Assembly (NCBI GenBank): GCA_030536995.1
Contig: JAUNOY010000022.1
Coordinates: 1 to 49,553, forward strand
Length of the DNA stretch: 49,553 bases
Direction of reading: 5' to 3'
From: Eubacteriales bacterium
GTDB lineage: Bacteria; Bacillota; Clostridia; Lachnospirales; Lachnospiraceae
Part shown: in pieces, positions 40,480 through 49,550 of the stretch
How positions within the stretch are numbered: position 1 is the first letter of the stretch
How the letters are laid out: each line of letters starts with the position of its first letter
The notes under the pieces: generated by a model
Told to the model about the DNA's origin: nothing
The model's database searches: none
Seen by the model: only the letters and a program-made list of their open reading frames with translations
Translations under genes and position numbers: made by a program

Positions 40480-41973
40480 ATGCAGGAATGGATGATTGCC
40501 ATGCTCGTTATCAGTGTACTTCTGATTATACGGGACATGGCAAAAACTATCTTAGCGGACAGAGAGCCGCAGATGGAAGAGATGCTGCCCCCGCGGGACA
40601 GTCATCCCCAGAAAGAAAAGGTGCAGCGTTATGCTGCTTCTTTTCAAAAGCTGGCGGATACCTTTTATGGAATGCCTTACAGGAAGGAGTATCTCAGCAG
40701 CGGTCAGATTGAAGAGATTCTGCAGGATACAAATGAAAAAGTCTGCGGAAAATGTTACCAGAGGGATATCTGCTGGTATGAACACAGAGAGATGATGTGT
40801 CAGGGGCTGGAGGCGATGGTGCGTTCCCTGGAGGAAGAGGATGAAGAAAGCATCCGGGCTGTGAGGAATGAATGGATGGGGCTGTGCGGCAGATCTGTGC
40901 AGTATTTTGATACAGTCTGTGAAAATTTTCGTCGGCAGAAACAACGCCTTGTATGGGATAACCGTATGATTGAGAACAGACTTGCCGTTGCCCAGCAGCT
41001 CACTGAGATTTCCAGAATCATGGAAATGGTAGCGGAGGATCTTTACGATATTGAGCGGGGAGATGAGAAGCTGGAGGAGGATCTGGGAAAAAGGCTGAAA
41101 AAACATCACATAATTTTGAAACAGATATGGGTAATGGATAAGGTAGAAGGACGCAGGCAGGTGTTTCTGACCATGAGGGCAAGGAGCGGTCAGTGTATTT
41201 CTATGGTGGAGGTTTCCCAGTGTCTTTCTGCAGTTTTCGGGTGCAGCATGGCTCCGGTGAGCGGTAGCAGATGTATTGTGAACAGGGAATATCATACGAC
41301 ACATTTCGTGGAGGATGTTAGTTATCAGATGCTTTACGGAGTGGCCGGACTGACAAAGGAGGCGGAAAAGGTTTCCGGGGATAATTATATCTGCAGACAG
41401 GAGGAAGATGGAAAATTTGTCATGTGTCTTTCGGATGGTATGGGTTCCGGTATGGAAGCGTGCAGAGAGAGTGAGGTAGTAGTTGAACTTCTGGAGCAGT
41501 TTCTCGAATCGGGGTTTTCCCAGGAAACTGCAGCAAGAATGGTGAATTCTGCTCTTGTGCTAAAAGGAAGAGATAATACGTTTTCTACAGTAGATATGTG
41601 TGCGGTAGACCTTTATACGGGAATTTGCAGTTTCCTGAAAGCGGGAGCAGCCTCTACTTTTATAAAGAGAGATCACTGGGTGGAAGCAATCTCTTCCGAA
41701 AGTCTGGCGGCAGGGCTGGTACAGCAGATAGATTTTGATACAGCGTCAAGGAAGCTTTATCATGGGGATTATCTGATTATGATGACGGATGGCGTTCTGG
41801 ATGCACTTCCGGCAGAACGAGAAGAAGAAACAATGAAGGAAATTATCATGGATGTGAAGGAGGAGGCCCCAAGGGATATCAGCAGAGGGATTCTGGAGCG
41901 TGTTCTTGGATATAGTGATTATCACGCCAGAGATGATATGACAGTTCTTGTGGCAGGCCTTTGGAAAAAATAA
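40480..41973 (+). CDS. spoIIE: Stage II sporulation protein E, short form (PP2C phosphatase)
   Basis: SpoIIE dephosphorylates SpoIIAA to release SigF in the forespore. The 497-residue product has the SpoIIE/PP2C domain at the C-terminus (LSDGMGSGMEACRESE, DMCAVDLYTGICSFLKAGAAST, MMTDGVLDAL, HARDDMTVLVA, with the metal-binding Asp residues) and a middle region with Cys residues (VCGKCYQRDICW). Only one membrane segment is visible (about residues 3-20), whereas the Bacillus protein is over 800 residues with ten. The Spo0A-type promoter upstream and the tilS-hpt-ftsH neighbours make the identity firm. AGGGGAGGGG precedes the ATG. Confidence 0.92.
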   Translation: MQEWMIAMLVISVLLIIRDMAKTILADREPQMEEMLPPRDSHPQKEKVQRYAASFQKLADTFYGMPYRKEYLSSGQIEEILQDTNEKVCGKCYQRDICWYEHREMMCQGLEAMVRSLEEEDEESIRAVRNEWMGLCGRSVQYFDTVCENFRRQKQRLVWDNRMIENRLAVAQQLTEISRIMEMVAEDLYDIERGDEKLEEDLGKRLKKHHIILKQIWVMDKVEGRRQVFLTMRARSGQCISMVEVSQCLSAVFGCSMAPVSGSRCIVNREYHTTHFVEDVSYQMLYGVAGLTKEAEKVSGDNYICRQEEDGKFVMCLSDGMGSGMEACRESEVVVELLEQFLESGFSQETAARMVNSALVLKGRDNTFSTVDMCAVDLYTGICSFLKAGAASTFIKRDHWVEAISSESLAAGLVQQIDFDTASRKLYHGDYLIMMTDGVLDALPAEREEETMKEIIMDVKEEAPRDISRGILERVLGYSDYHARDDMTVLVAGLWKK

Positions 41974-41997
41974 AGGAAGTTCATAACGGGAGAAAAA

Positions 41998-43422
41998 ATG
42001 CTGAAGAAAGTAAAAGATTACATAATGAAAAACGAAATGATTTCTCCGGGGGACGTAATTCTTGCCGGAGTTTCCGGCGGAGGAGATTCCATGGCAATGC
42101 TGGGGATTTTGAGAGAATTGAAAGCGGAAATGGATTTTACGCTTCTGGCAGTCCATGTTCATCATGGAATACGTGGAAAAGAGGCGGACAGAGATGCCGT
42201 TCTTGTGGAAAACACCTGCAAAAAATGGGGGATAGAGTGTATAACATATTGTTATGACGTGCCCGCACTGGCAAAAGAATGGAAAGAAGGACATGAAGAG
42301 ACCGGCCGACGTGTGAGGGAGGAGGCTTTTGAGAAAGCAGGGGAAGAGTTTCTAAGAAGAGGGAATAGGGTAAGGATTGCTATTGCCCATAATCAGGAGG
42401 ATTTGGCGGAAACAATGCTGCACAATCTTGCAAGAGGAACGGGGCTGAGAGGCCTTGCCTCTATGCGCCCGGTTTCGCGGGGGAGAATCCGCCCAATTTT
42501 ATGTTTAGGCAGAAAGGAAATTGCCTATTATTTAGAAGAGAATCAGATTCCACATATTGTGGATTCAACTAATCTTTCCGATGAATATACAAGAAACCGG
42601 ATACGTCATCACATTCTTCCTGTGCTGGAAAAAGAAATCAATGGACGTGCAGCAGAGCATATGGCAGAGACTGCAGGAAAACTTGCTATGGCAGAGGACT
42701 ATCTGTGTGAAAAGGGCAGGGAGCTTCTTGCACAGCAGAGAAGAATGAAAGGTGGATATCTGTTGACAGAAGATTTTTTTCATGTGGATAAGATTATAAG
42801 AATTTATGCGCTGCAGCAGGCTTTTGAGGAACTTGCCGGCAGACGAAAAGATTTCACGGCAGTTCATTTGGAAAAGGTGATGGAATTGGGAGAGATGCAG
42901 ACGGGAAGACAGATTTCTCTTCCTTACAGACTTTTGGCTGATAAAACTTATGAGGGAGTTTTTCTCAGGAAAAGAGATGTTGTTACGAAAATTGCAGATT
43001 TTTCGGAAAAAAGCTGGGAAATTCCCGTTTCCGGAAAGACAGAAACGCCATTGGGAAGGGTAGAAACAAAAATTTTCCCTTATGAAGGTCAGAAGATTGA
43101 AGAAAAGACGTATACGAAATGGCTGGATTATGATAGAATACTATATAGTCTCTGTATTCGAACAAGAAGAGAGGGAGACAGCTTTATCCTGAACAGCAAA
43201 GGAGAAAGAAAGAAACTGAACCGCTACATGATAGATGAAAAAATCCCGAGAGAAATGCGGGACAGGATTCCTCTGATAAGCAGCGGGGATGAGATACTCT
43301 GGATGGTTGGCTACAGGATCAGCGAAAAATATAAAATAAAATCCGACACAAAATATGTGTTGGAGCTTAAATACCAAGGAGGATATGAATATGAGCGAAA
43401 AAATCAGTGTTTTACTCAGTGA
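41998..43422 (+). CDS. tilS: tRNA(Ile)-lysidine synthase
   Basis: Converts C34 of the CAT-anticodon tRNA-Ile to lysidine, so that it reads AUA. The 474-residue product has the N-type ATP-pyrophosphatase P-loop VSGGGDSMAML (residues 25-35), VHVHHGIRGKEADRD, AIAHNQEDLAETMLHNLARGTGLRGL and NRIRHHILP, then a linker and a C-terminal domain (IRTRREGDSFILNSKGERKKLN). All catalytic blocks are present. It overlaps the start of hpt by 32 bases, suggesting coupled translation. Confidence 0.96.
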   Translation: MLKKVKDYIMKNEMISPGDVILAGVSGGGDSMAMLGILRELKAEMDFTLLAVHVHHGIRGKEADRDAVLVENTCKKWGIECITYCYDVPALAKEWKEGHEETGRRVREEAFEKAGEEFLRRGNRVRIAIAHNQEDLAETMLHNLARGTGLRGLASMRPVSRGRIRPILCLGRKEIAYYLEENQIPHIVDSTNLSDEYTRNRIRHHILPVLEKEINGRAAEHMAETAGKLAMAEDYLCEKGRELLAQQRRMKGGYLLTEDFFHVDKIIRIYALQQAFEELAGRRKDFTAVHLEKVMELGEMQTGRQISLPYRLLADKTYEGVFLRKRDVVTKIADFSEKSWEIPVSGKTETPLGRVETKIFPYEGQKIEEKTYTKWLDYDRILYSLCIRTRREGDSFILNSKGERKKLNRYMIDEKIPREMRDRIPLISSGDEILWMVGYRISEKYKIKSDTKYVLELKYQGGYEYERKNQCFTQ

Positions 43423-43924
43423 GAAAGAAGTGGACGCGCGTATCAGAGAAATCGCAGCGCAGATTAGCAAGGATTATGCAGGAAAAGAAATACACCTTAT
43501 CTGTGTATTAAAGGGTGGAGTATTCTTTACCTGCGAGCTTGCAAAGAGAATCACAGTTCCGGTATCTCTTGATTTTATGTCTGTTTCCAGTTATGGAGAT
43601 GACACCAAATCCAGCGGTGTTGTTAAGATTGTAAAAGACCTTGACCAGCCGTTAGAGGGTAAGGAAGTTCTGATCGTGGAGGACATTATTGACTCAGGAA
43701 GAACGTTAAGCTACCTTATGGAAATCTTAAAAGGAAGAAATCCAAACAGCGTACGTCTTTGTACACTTCTGGATAAACCGGAGCGCAGAGTGAAGGATGT
43801 AAAGGTGGATTACTGCTGTTTCAATATTCCGGATGAGTTTGTTGTGGGTTATGGTCTTGACTATGCTCAGAAATACAGAAATCTTCCATTTATTGGAGTA
43901 GTAAATCTGGAAAATGATGACTGA
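43391..43924 (+). CDS. hpt: Hypoxanthine-guanine phosphoribosyltransferase
   Basis: Salvages hypoxanthine and guanine with PRPP. The 177-residue product has the PRTase signature VLIVEDIIDSGRTLSYL, an ICVLKGGVFFTCELAKR segment and the C-terminal GYGLDYAQKYRNLPFIGVV. ATG 43391 is chosen because AAGGAGG lies eight bases upstream; the earlier ATG at 43385 is only two bases from it. The pairing tilS-hpt-ftsH is conserved in Firmicutes. The purine permease at 9305 could supply its substrates, but the genes are not linked. Confidence 0.97.
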   Translation: MSEKISVLLSEKEVDARIREIAAQISKDYAGKEIHLICVLKGGVFFTCELAKRITVPVSLDFMSVSSYGDDTKSSGVVKIVKDLDQPLEGKEVLIVEDIIDSGRTLSYLMEILKGRNPNSVRLCTLLDKPERRVKDVKVDYCCFNIPDEFVVGYGLDYAQKYRNLPFIGVVNLENDD

Positions 43925-43940
43925 AAGGAGAGTTTGTTAA

Positions 43941-45791
43941 GTGAATAGACAGCCAGGTAGGATTGGCCTGTATCTGGTGATGTTGGTTGCCCTGATCGGA
44001 GGATATTTATATCTCAATAATCAGGTGATGTCACAGAATAATTACAATGGCAAACAATTGGAGCAGGCATTAGAAGAGGACAGAGTGGTTGATGCTGCAA
44101 TTCAGCCGAATAACGGAAGCCTTACCGGTGCGGTTATCGCGGATATCGCAGGGGAAGGGCAAAAAAAGATTTATGTAACAGATGTCCGCGAAGCGGAAAA
44201 GATGCTCAAAGATAACGGCGTTTATCCGGATGTAAAAGATGTGCCGAGAGAAAATGTATTTTTCAGTACATTTTTACCGATTCTTCTTACCGGAGGATTG
44301 GTGATTTTCCTGATTATGATGATGAATCGTCAGATGTCGGGAGGAGGCGGCGGAGCCAATAGTAAGATGATGAATTTCGGAAAAAGCCGTGCAAGAATGT
44401 CTTCTCCGGATGATACAAAAGTAACTTTTGATAATGTGGCAGGGCTGCAGGAAGAAAAGGAAGATCTTGTAGAGGTTGTGGATTTCCTGAAAGCGCCTGA
44501 GAAATATACCAAGGTAGGTGCAAGAATTCCAAAGGGTGTTATTCTTGTGGGGCCTCCCGGAACAGGTAAGACACTTCTTGCGAAAGCAGTTGCCGGAGAG
44601 GCGGGAGTTCCGTTTTTTTCCATTTCAGGTTCTGATTTCGTAGAGATGTTTGTTGGTGTGGGAGCATCCCGTGTACGCGACCTTTTTGAGGAAGGCAAGC
44701 GCCATGCACCATGTATTATTTTTATTGATGAGATTGATGCTGTTGCCAGACAAAGAGGAACAGGTATGGGCGGCGGTCACGATGAAAGAGAGCAGACATT
44801 GAATCAGCTTCTTGTAGAGATGGATGGTTTCGGTGTAAATGAAGGAATCATTGTGATGGCTGCGACGAACCGTGTGGATATCCTCGATCCGGCGATTCTC
44901 CGCCCGGGACGTTTTGACCGTAAGGTTGCAGTGGGACGTCCGGATGTGAAAGGCAGGGAGGAAATCCTTAAGGTTCACGCCAAGGATAAACCTCTTGGAG
45001 AGGATGTTGACCTGGAACAGATTGCAAAGACGACAGCAGGTTTTACAGGTGCAGATTTGGAAAACCTGCTCAACGAGGCTGCTATTCAGGCTGCAAGAGA
45101 GGGCAGAGGCTTTGTACTTCAGCAGGATATCAAAAATTCTTTCATTAAAGTAGGAATTGGCGCTGAAAAGAAGAGCAAGGTTATATCCGACAAAGAGAAG
45201 AGGATTACGGCTTACCATGAGGCTGGCCATGCAATTCTGTTCCATGTGCTTCCTGATATGGAGCCTGTTTATACGATTTCAATTATTCCTACTGGAATGG
45301 GCGCTGCCGGTTATACAATGCCTCTTCCGGAGCAGGATGAGATGTTTAATACCCGGGGAAAGATGCTTCAGGATATTACAACTCTTCTGGGCGGACGAGT
45401 GGCAGAGGAGATTATTTTTGGGGATATTACTACAGGAGCATCCAATGATATCAAGCGTGCAACGCAGACAGCCAGAAGTATGGTGATGAAATACGGTATG
45501 TCTGATAAGATTGGTCTGATTGCATATGGCGACGATGAGGATGAAGTGTTTATCGGACGCGATCTGGCGCATACAAGAGGTTATAGCGAGGAAGTTGCGA
45601 AAGATATTGACGGAGAAATTCATCGTATCATTGAGGAGTGTCATGCCCGTGCGAAGGAAATTATTTTGGAGCATCAGAATGTGCTTCACAGCTGTGCGGC
45701 TCTTCTTTTAGAGAAGGAAAAAGTGCATCGTGAAGAGTTTGAGGCACTTTTTACAACAGGAAATGAGACGATAGAAAAAGATTGTAATTAA
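43941..45791 (+). CDS. ftsH: ATP-dependent zinc metalloprotease FtsH
   Basis: This membrane-bound AAA+ protease degrades misfolded and regulatory proteins. The 616-residue product has two membrane segments (about residues 7-25 and 110-130), Walker A GPPGTGKT (204-211), Walker B FIDEIDAV, the second region of homology ([19 protein letters not shown]) and the zinc site HEAGH (426-430) with a downstream Asp. The start is GTG at 43941, with AAAGGAGAG upstream. It is the last gene of the tilS-hpt-ftsH unit; a terminator follows at 45799. Confidence 0.98.
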   Translation: MNRQPGRIGLYLVMLVALIGGYLYLNNQVMSQNNYNGKQLEQALEEDRVVDAAIQPNNGSLTGAVIADIAGEGQKKIYVTDVREAEKMLKDNGVYPDVKDVPRENVFFSTFLPILLTGGLVIFLIMMMNRQMSGGGGGANSKMMNFGKSRARMSSPDDTKVTFDNVAGLQEEKEDLVEVVDFLKAPEKYTKVGARIPKGVILVGPPGTGKTLLAKAVAGEAGVPFFSISGSDFVEMFVGVGASRVRDLFEEGKRHAPCIIFIDEIDAVARQRGTGMGGGHDEREQTLNQLLVEMDGFGVNEGIIVMAATNRVDILDPAILRPGRFDRKVAVGRPDVKGREEILKVHAKDKPLGEDVDLEQIAKTTAGFTGADLENLLNEAAIQAAREGRGFVLQQDIKNSFIKVGIGAEKKSKVISDKEKRITAYHEAGHAILFHVLPDMEPVYTISIIPTGMGAAGYTMPLPEQDEMFNTRGKMLQDITTLLGGRVAEEIIFGDITTGASNDIKRATQTARSMVMKYGMSDKIGLIAYGDDEDEVFIGRDLAHTRGYSEEVAKDIDGEIHRIIEECHARAKEIILEHQNVLHSCAALLLEKEKVHREEFEALFTTGNETIEKDCN

Positions 45792-45798
45792 AATGTAT

Positions 45799-45841
45799 AA
45801 AAAAGTGTGCCAAATTTTGTGAAGTTTGTGCACACTTTTTT
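45799..45841 (+). terminator. Terminator of ftsH
   Basis: A stem AAAAAAGTGTGC/GCACACTTTTTT encloses a 19-nt loop and provides its own T-tract. Confidence 0.82.
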
Positions 45842-45929
45842 CTTGCCGCATGCTATTATATACATTGTAAAAACCCCCCAATACATTATATAGTTTTTGC
45901 TACACCCCATAAGAAGAAATACCTTCTCC

Positions 45930-45960
45930 AAAAAAGACAGCCTATCCCGCTGTCTTTTTT
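45930..45960. terminator. Second, bidirectional terminator downstream of ftsH
   Basis: A perfect 12-bp stem AAAAAAGACAGC/GCTGTCTTTTTT with a 7-nt loop. It lies about 90 bases beyond the ftsH terminator with no gene in between, so it ends a backup or unknown short transcript. No minus-strand gene uses it within view. Confidence 0.8.
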
Positions 45961-45994
45961 ACTTTTATAAAAAAATATCTGTTGTGAGAATTGG

Positions 45995-46023
45995 TTGTAA
46001 AATTTGAAAAAATTAGATAAAAT
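45995..46023 (+). promoter_or_regulatory. Promoter of the GH13 gene
   Basis: TTGTAA (45995-46000), 17 bases, TAAAAT (46018-46023). It is followed by a 78-base leader. I see no CcpA-type cre site in it. Confidence 0.6.
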
Positions 46024-46101
46024 AGTAACAGGATTTGTGAAGAAGCTGCTGTTGGCAGATACATCACAGATATGGGATACCAGATGTAGAGAGGATGGGA
46101 C

Positions 46102-48204
46102 ATGAGCCAAAATATAGATATCATGAAGAAAATGCAGTATATCCTGAATATGCGCGCTGTTTTTAACAAAGAAGCGCTGTTTAGTGACGGTACTGAATAT
46201 TACAGAAGCCCTGCGGAGCCGAAAGCCGGGGATACCGTGACGATTCGTTTTCGTACTCAGAGAAACAATGTGGATAATGTTTATCTGGTGAGCGGTAATC
46301 ACAGAAAGAAAATGATGCTTGAAAGAACTTCCGGCGGTTTCGATTATTATGCTGTACAGATTAGAATAGACGATAGGATTTACCGGTATCATTTTGAGAT
46401 TCAGTATGGATGGGTAACCTGTTACTATAATAATCAGGGGGTGAGCACAGGACACGAGGAACGAATGGATTTCGAGATTTATCCGGGATTTGATACGCCG
46501 AACTGGGCAAAAGGTGCAGTAATGTATCAGATTTACGTGGATCGTTTTTATAATGGAGATTCTTCCAATGATGTGGAGACCGGAGAGTATTTTTATATCG
46601 GCGATGTCAGTATGGGGGTTCAGGACTGGAATAAAATACCTGCTGTTATGGGGGTAAGAGAATTCTATGGAGGCGACCTTCAGGGAGTTATGGATAAGCT
46701 GGATTACCTTGAAGAGCTGGGGGTGGAGGTGATTTATCTCAACCCTGTATTTGTATCCCCGAGTAACCATAAGTATGATTGCCAGGATTATGATTATATT
46801 GACCCTCATTACGGTAAAATAGTAGAGGACTGTGAAGGTGGGCTTCTTTCCTGCGGAGACAGGGAAAATGCTCATGCTTATAAACATATTAAAAGAGTGA
46901 CGGATAAGAGAAATCTGGAGGCGAGCAATGCGCTTTTTGCAAAGCTGGTGGAGGAAATACACAAGAGGGGCATGAGAGTGATTCTGGACGGCGTTTTTAA
47001 TCACTGTGGCTCCTTTAATAAGTGGATGGACAGAGAAAGGATTTATGAGTATCAGGAAGGATATCCCAAGGGGGCATATGTTTCTGCAGACAGCCCTTAT
47101 CGTTATTTTTTTGACTTCAAAGATTCGAACAGGTGGCCTTATAATCCTTCTTATGACGGATGGTGGGCACACGATACGCTCCCTAAGCTGAACTATGAAG
47201 CTTCCGGAGAATTGTACGACTATATTCTGGAGATTGGCAGAAAGTGGGTATCACCTCCGTATAATGTAGATGGATGGAGATTAGATGTTGCTGCGGATCT
47301 TGGTCACAGTAATGAATTTAACCATAAATTCTGGAAAGATTTCCGTAAGGCTGTGAAAGAGGCAAATCCGGAAGCCATAATTCTGGCTGAACATTATGGC
47401 AATCCGGAAGGATGGCTGATGGGTGACGAGTGGGATACAGTTATGAATTACGATGCCTTTATGGAGCCTGTAACCTGGTTTCTCACAGGTATGGAGAAAC
47501 ACAGCGACGAGTACAGAGAAGATTTGTATGGAAACAGTGATGCGTTTATAGGGGCTATGAAGACTCATATGCGCTCTCTCCATATGTCGGCACTTCAGAC
47601 GGCGATGAATGAGCTCTCAAACCATGATCATTCCAGGTTCCTGACAAGGACGAACCGTCGTGTGGGGCGCATTTCTTATGCAGGAGCGGAGGCTGCTTCT
47701 CAGGGAATCAACCGTGCAGTGATGCGTGAAGCTGTTGCGATTCAGATGACCTGGCCGGGAGCGCCTACTGTTTATTATGGAGATGAAGCCGGCGTATGCG
47801 GATTTACAGATCCGGATAACAGAAGGACCTACCCGTGGGGGAGAGAAGACTGGCAGATGATAGACTTCCATAAAACTATGATTCGTATTCATAAAAAATA
47901 CGATATTTTGAAAAATGGTTCCGTAGGTTTTTTGTGGAATGATTATCAGGGGCTTTGTTATGCCAGATTTTCTTTTGACGAACAGATTATTGTGATTATA
48001 AATAATCACAGTGAAGACAGAGAAGTTGCTGTTGAGCTGATGCAGTCTGGAATATGCCGTATGGAGGAGACTGCTCTGGAGCGGATTCTTCTTTCTGATA
48101 GGGAAGGTTTTACAGAAGCCCGTGAAGAATATATTGCCAAGGCAGCAGTTCTTACAGTGAAAATGCCTGCATTCGGTGTGATGATTCTTCATCATAAAAA
48201 TTAA
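46102..48204 (+). CDS. GH13 alpha-glucan hydrolase (neopullulanase/cyclomaltodextrinase-like)
   Basis: The 700-residue product has an N-terminal CBM34-like domain (about residues 25-125, PAEPKAGDTVTIRFRTQ), then the GH13 barrel. The barrel has YQIYVDRFYNG, EVIYLNPVFVSPSNHKYD, nucleophile Asp395 in DGWRLDVA, acid/base Glu430 in ILAEHYG and stabiliser Asp509 in LSNHDHSRF, and a C-terminal beta domain. There is no signal peptide, so it acts in the cytoplasm on imported maltodextrins or on glycogen. The GH13 subfamily is an inference. It is monocistronic with its own promoter and may feed glucose 1-phosphate/6-phosphate use via the mutase at 36359. Confidence 0.9.
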   Translation: MSQNIDIMKKMQYILNMRAVFNKEALFSDGTEYYRSPAEPKAGDTVTIRFRTQRNNVDNVYLVSGNHRKKMMLERTSGGFDYYAVQIRIDDRIYRYHFEIQYGWVTCYYNNQGVSTGHEERMDFEIYPGFDTPNWAKGAVMYQIYVDRFYNGDSSNDVETGEYFYIGDVSMGVQDWNKIPAVMGVREFYGGDLQGVMDKLDYLEELGVEVIYLNPVFVSPSNHKYDCQDYDYIDPHYGKIVEDCEGGLLSCGDRENAHAYKHIKRVTDKRNLEASNALFAKLVEEIHKRGMRVILDGVFNHCGSFNKWMDRERIYEYQEGYPKGAYVSADSPYRYFFDFKDSNRWPYNPSYDGWWAHDTLPKLNYEASGELYDYILEIGRKWVSPPYNVDGWRLDVAADLGHSNEFNHKFWKDFRKAVKEANPEAIILAEHYGNPEGWLMGDEWDTVMNYDAFMEPVTWFLTGMEKHSDEYREDLYGNSDAFIGAMKTHMRSLHMSALQTAMNELSNHDHSRFLTRTNRRVGRISYAGAEAASQGINRAVMREAVAIQMTWPGAPTVYYGDEAGVCGFTDPDNRRTYPWGREDWQMIDFHKTMIRIHKKYDILKNGSVGFLWNDYQGLCYARFSFDEQIIVIINNHSEDREVAVELMQSGICRMEETALERILLSDREGFTEAREEYIAKAAVLTVKMPAFGVMILHHKN

Positions 48205-48225
48205 AGGAATTCTTATATTATAAAA

Positions 48226-48255
48226 AAGCCTCCGGAGAAGATGCTCCGGGGGCTT
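48226..48255. terminator. Terminator between the GH13 gene and tRNA-Tyr
   Basis: A 12-bp stem AAGCCTCCGGAG/CTCCGGGGGCTT (one T-G pair) with a 6-nt loop. The plus side lacks a clear T-run, but the minus side has six T after the stem, so it also backs up the tRNA-Tyr terminator. Confidence 0.75.
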
Positions 48256-48281
48256 CGTTCATTTCAAGTGCAAGATAAAAG

Positions 48282-48308
48282 AAAACCCAGAGTTAATCCT
48301 CTGGGTTT
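48282..48308 (-). terminator. Terminator of tRNA-Tyr
   Basis: On the minus strand a perfect 10-bp stem AAACCCAGAG/CTCTGGGTTT with a 6-nt loop is followed by TTCTTTTATC, a few bases behind the tRNA. Confidence 0.85.
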
Positions 48309-48314
48309 AAATAA

Positions 48315-48396
48315 TGGATGGAGAAGGATTCGAACCTTCGAAGGCGTTGCCAACAGATTTACAGTCTGCCCCCTTTGGCCACTCGGGAACCCATCC
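48315..48396 (-). tRNA. tRNA-Tyr (GTA)
   Basis: The minus-strand product folds with acceptor GGATGGG/TCCATCC (last pair G-T), anticodon loop CTGTAAA, a long variable arm typical of tRNA-Tyr, and T-loop GTTCGAATC. It is 82 nt long, with discriminator A and no encoded CCA. A strong promoter sits 15 bases upstream and a terminator just downstream, so it is a free-standing single-gene unit on the strand opposite its neighbours. Confidence 0.96.
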
Positions 48397-48410
48397 ATAT
48401 AACGTAGTTT

Positions 48411-48439
48411 ATTATAGCGTATATTTTTTTGAATTGCAA
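48411..48439 (-). promoter_or_regulatory. Promoter of tRNA-Tyr
   Basis: On the minus strand TTGCAA (48439-48434), 17 bases, perfect TATAAT (48416-48411). The AT-rich stretch upstream could act as an UP element. Confidence 0.8.
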
Positions 48440-48549
48440 GAGTTTTTTTGAAAAAATATTCAACAAAAAATATTCTTTTTTTTTTAAAGCAGTAGACGGA
48501 TTAGTGAAAATCTGGTAATATAAAATATATCTGGATAGAGCTTAGTTAC

Positions 48550-48572
48550 TGACCGCAGCAGAAATGCGGTCA
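48550..48572 (+). promoter_or_regulatory. Leader hairpin upstream of fba
   Basis: A perfect 8-bp stem TGACCGCA/TGCGGTCA with a 7-nt loop lies about 40 bases before the fba start and 27 bases before its ribosome binding site. There is no T-tract. It could stabilise the mRNA 5' end. A TATAAA at 48519-48524 is the likely -10 but lacks a good -35. Confidence 0.4.
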
Positions 48573-48611
48573 ATACAATAAAACTCATCCCAATGTTAGG
48601 AGGAAATTATC

Positions 48612-49475
48612 ATGTTAGTAAGTGCAACAGAAATGCTTAAAAAAGCAAAAGCCGGCCATTATGCAGTCGGACAGTTTAACATCAACAACCTTGAGTGGAC
48701 AAAGGCTATCCTGTTAACAGCTCAGGAACTGAATTCTCCTGTAATCCTTGGTGTATCCGAAGGCGCTGGAAAATATATGGCTGGTTACAAGACAGTTGTA
48801 GGTATGGTAAACGGAATGCTTGAAGAACTGAACATCACAGTTCCTGTAGCTCTTCACCTTGATCACGGCAGCTACGAAGGATGTCTGAAATGCGTTGAGG
48901 CTGGATTCTCATCCATCATGTTTGACGGTTCTCACTACCCAATCGAAGAGAATGTGGCTAAAACAAAAGAACTGGTTGCTCTTTGTGCAGAGAAAGGTCT
49001 TTCTCTTGAAGCTGAAGTTGGTTCTATCGGCGGAGAAGAAGATGGCGTAGTTGGAATGGGCGAATGTGCAGATCCTAACGAATGTAAAATGATCGCTGAT
49101 CTGGGAATCGATTTCCTTGCAGCAGGTATCGGTAATATCCACGGTAAATATCCGGCTAACTGGGCAGGATTAAGCTTTGAGACACTTGATGCAATCCAGA
49201 AACTGACAGGTGATATGCCATTAGTTCTTCACGGCGGCACAGGTATCCCGGCAGATATGATCAAAAAAGCAATCGATCTTGGTGTATCCAAGATTAATGT
49301 AAATACAGAATGCCAGCTTTCCTTCGCAGCAGCTACACGTAAATATGTAGAAGAAGGTAAAGACCAGCAGGGTAAAGGCTATGATCCACGTAAACTTCTT
49401 GCACCTGGCTTTGAAGCTATCAAAGAAACAGTTAAAGAAAAAATGGAATTATTCGGATCAGTTAACAAAGCCTGA
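48612..49475 (+). CDS. fba: Fructose-bisphosphate aldolase, class II
   Basis: Cleaves fructose 1,6-bisphosphate into two triose phosphates. The 287-residue product has zinc ligands in VALHLDHGSYEGCLKCVEAG and the substrate loop VLHGGTGIPADMIKKAIDLGVSKINVNTE. MFDGSHYPIEENVAKTKE and GSIGGEEDGVVG are also typical of class II aldolases. Length is normal. The ribosome binding site AGGAGG precedes it. It is monocistronic and ends at a strong terminator. The PPi-phosphofructokinase at 10760 supplies its substrate in the cell but is not linked. Confidence 0.97.
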   Translation: MLVSATEMLKKAKAGHYAVGQFNINNLEWTKAILLTAQELNSPVILGVSEGAGKYMAGYKTVVGMVNGMLEELNITVPVALHLDHGSYEGCLKCVEAGFSSIMFDGSHYPIEENVAKTKELVALCAEKGLSLEAEVGSIGGEEDGVVGMGECADPNECKMIADLGIDFLAAGIGNIHGKYPANWAGLSFETLDAIQKLTGDMPLVLHGGTGIPADMIKKAIDLGVSKINVNTECQLSFAAATRKYVEEGKDQQGKGYDPRKLLAPGFEAIKETVKEKMELFGSVNKA

Positions 49476-49503
49476 TTATAAAGAATATAGAACCATACAA
49501 AAA

Positions 49504-49550
49504 GGGGATGTGAAAAAACTCGATTGAGTTTTTTCGCATCCCTCTTTTTG
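49504..49550 (+). terminator. Terminator of fba
   Basis: A long stem of about 18 bp (GGGGATGTG and AAAAAACTC with GAGTTTTTT and CGCATCCC) with a 4-nt loop, followed by a T-run near the right edge. Confidence 0.92.

Noticed and set aside
45886-47172. Long minus-strand frame (428 codons) opposite the GH13 gene
   Set aside because: The plus strand encodes a GH13 enzyme with all catalytic motifs; the minus frame has no ribosome binding site and no recognisable domain.
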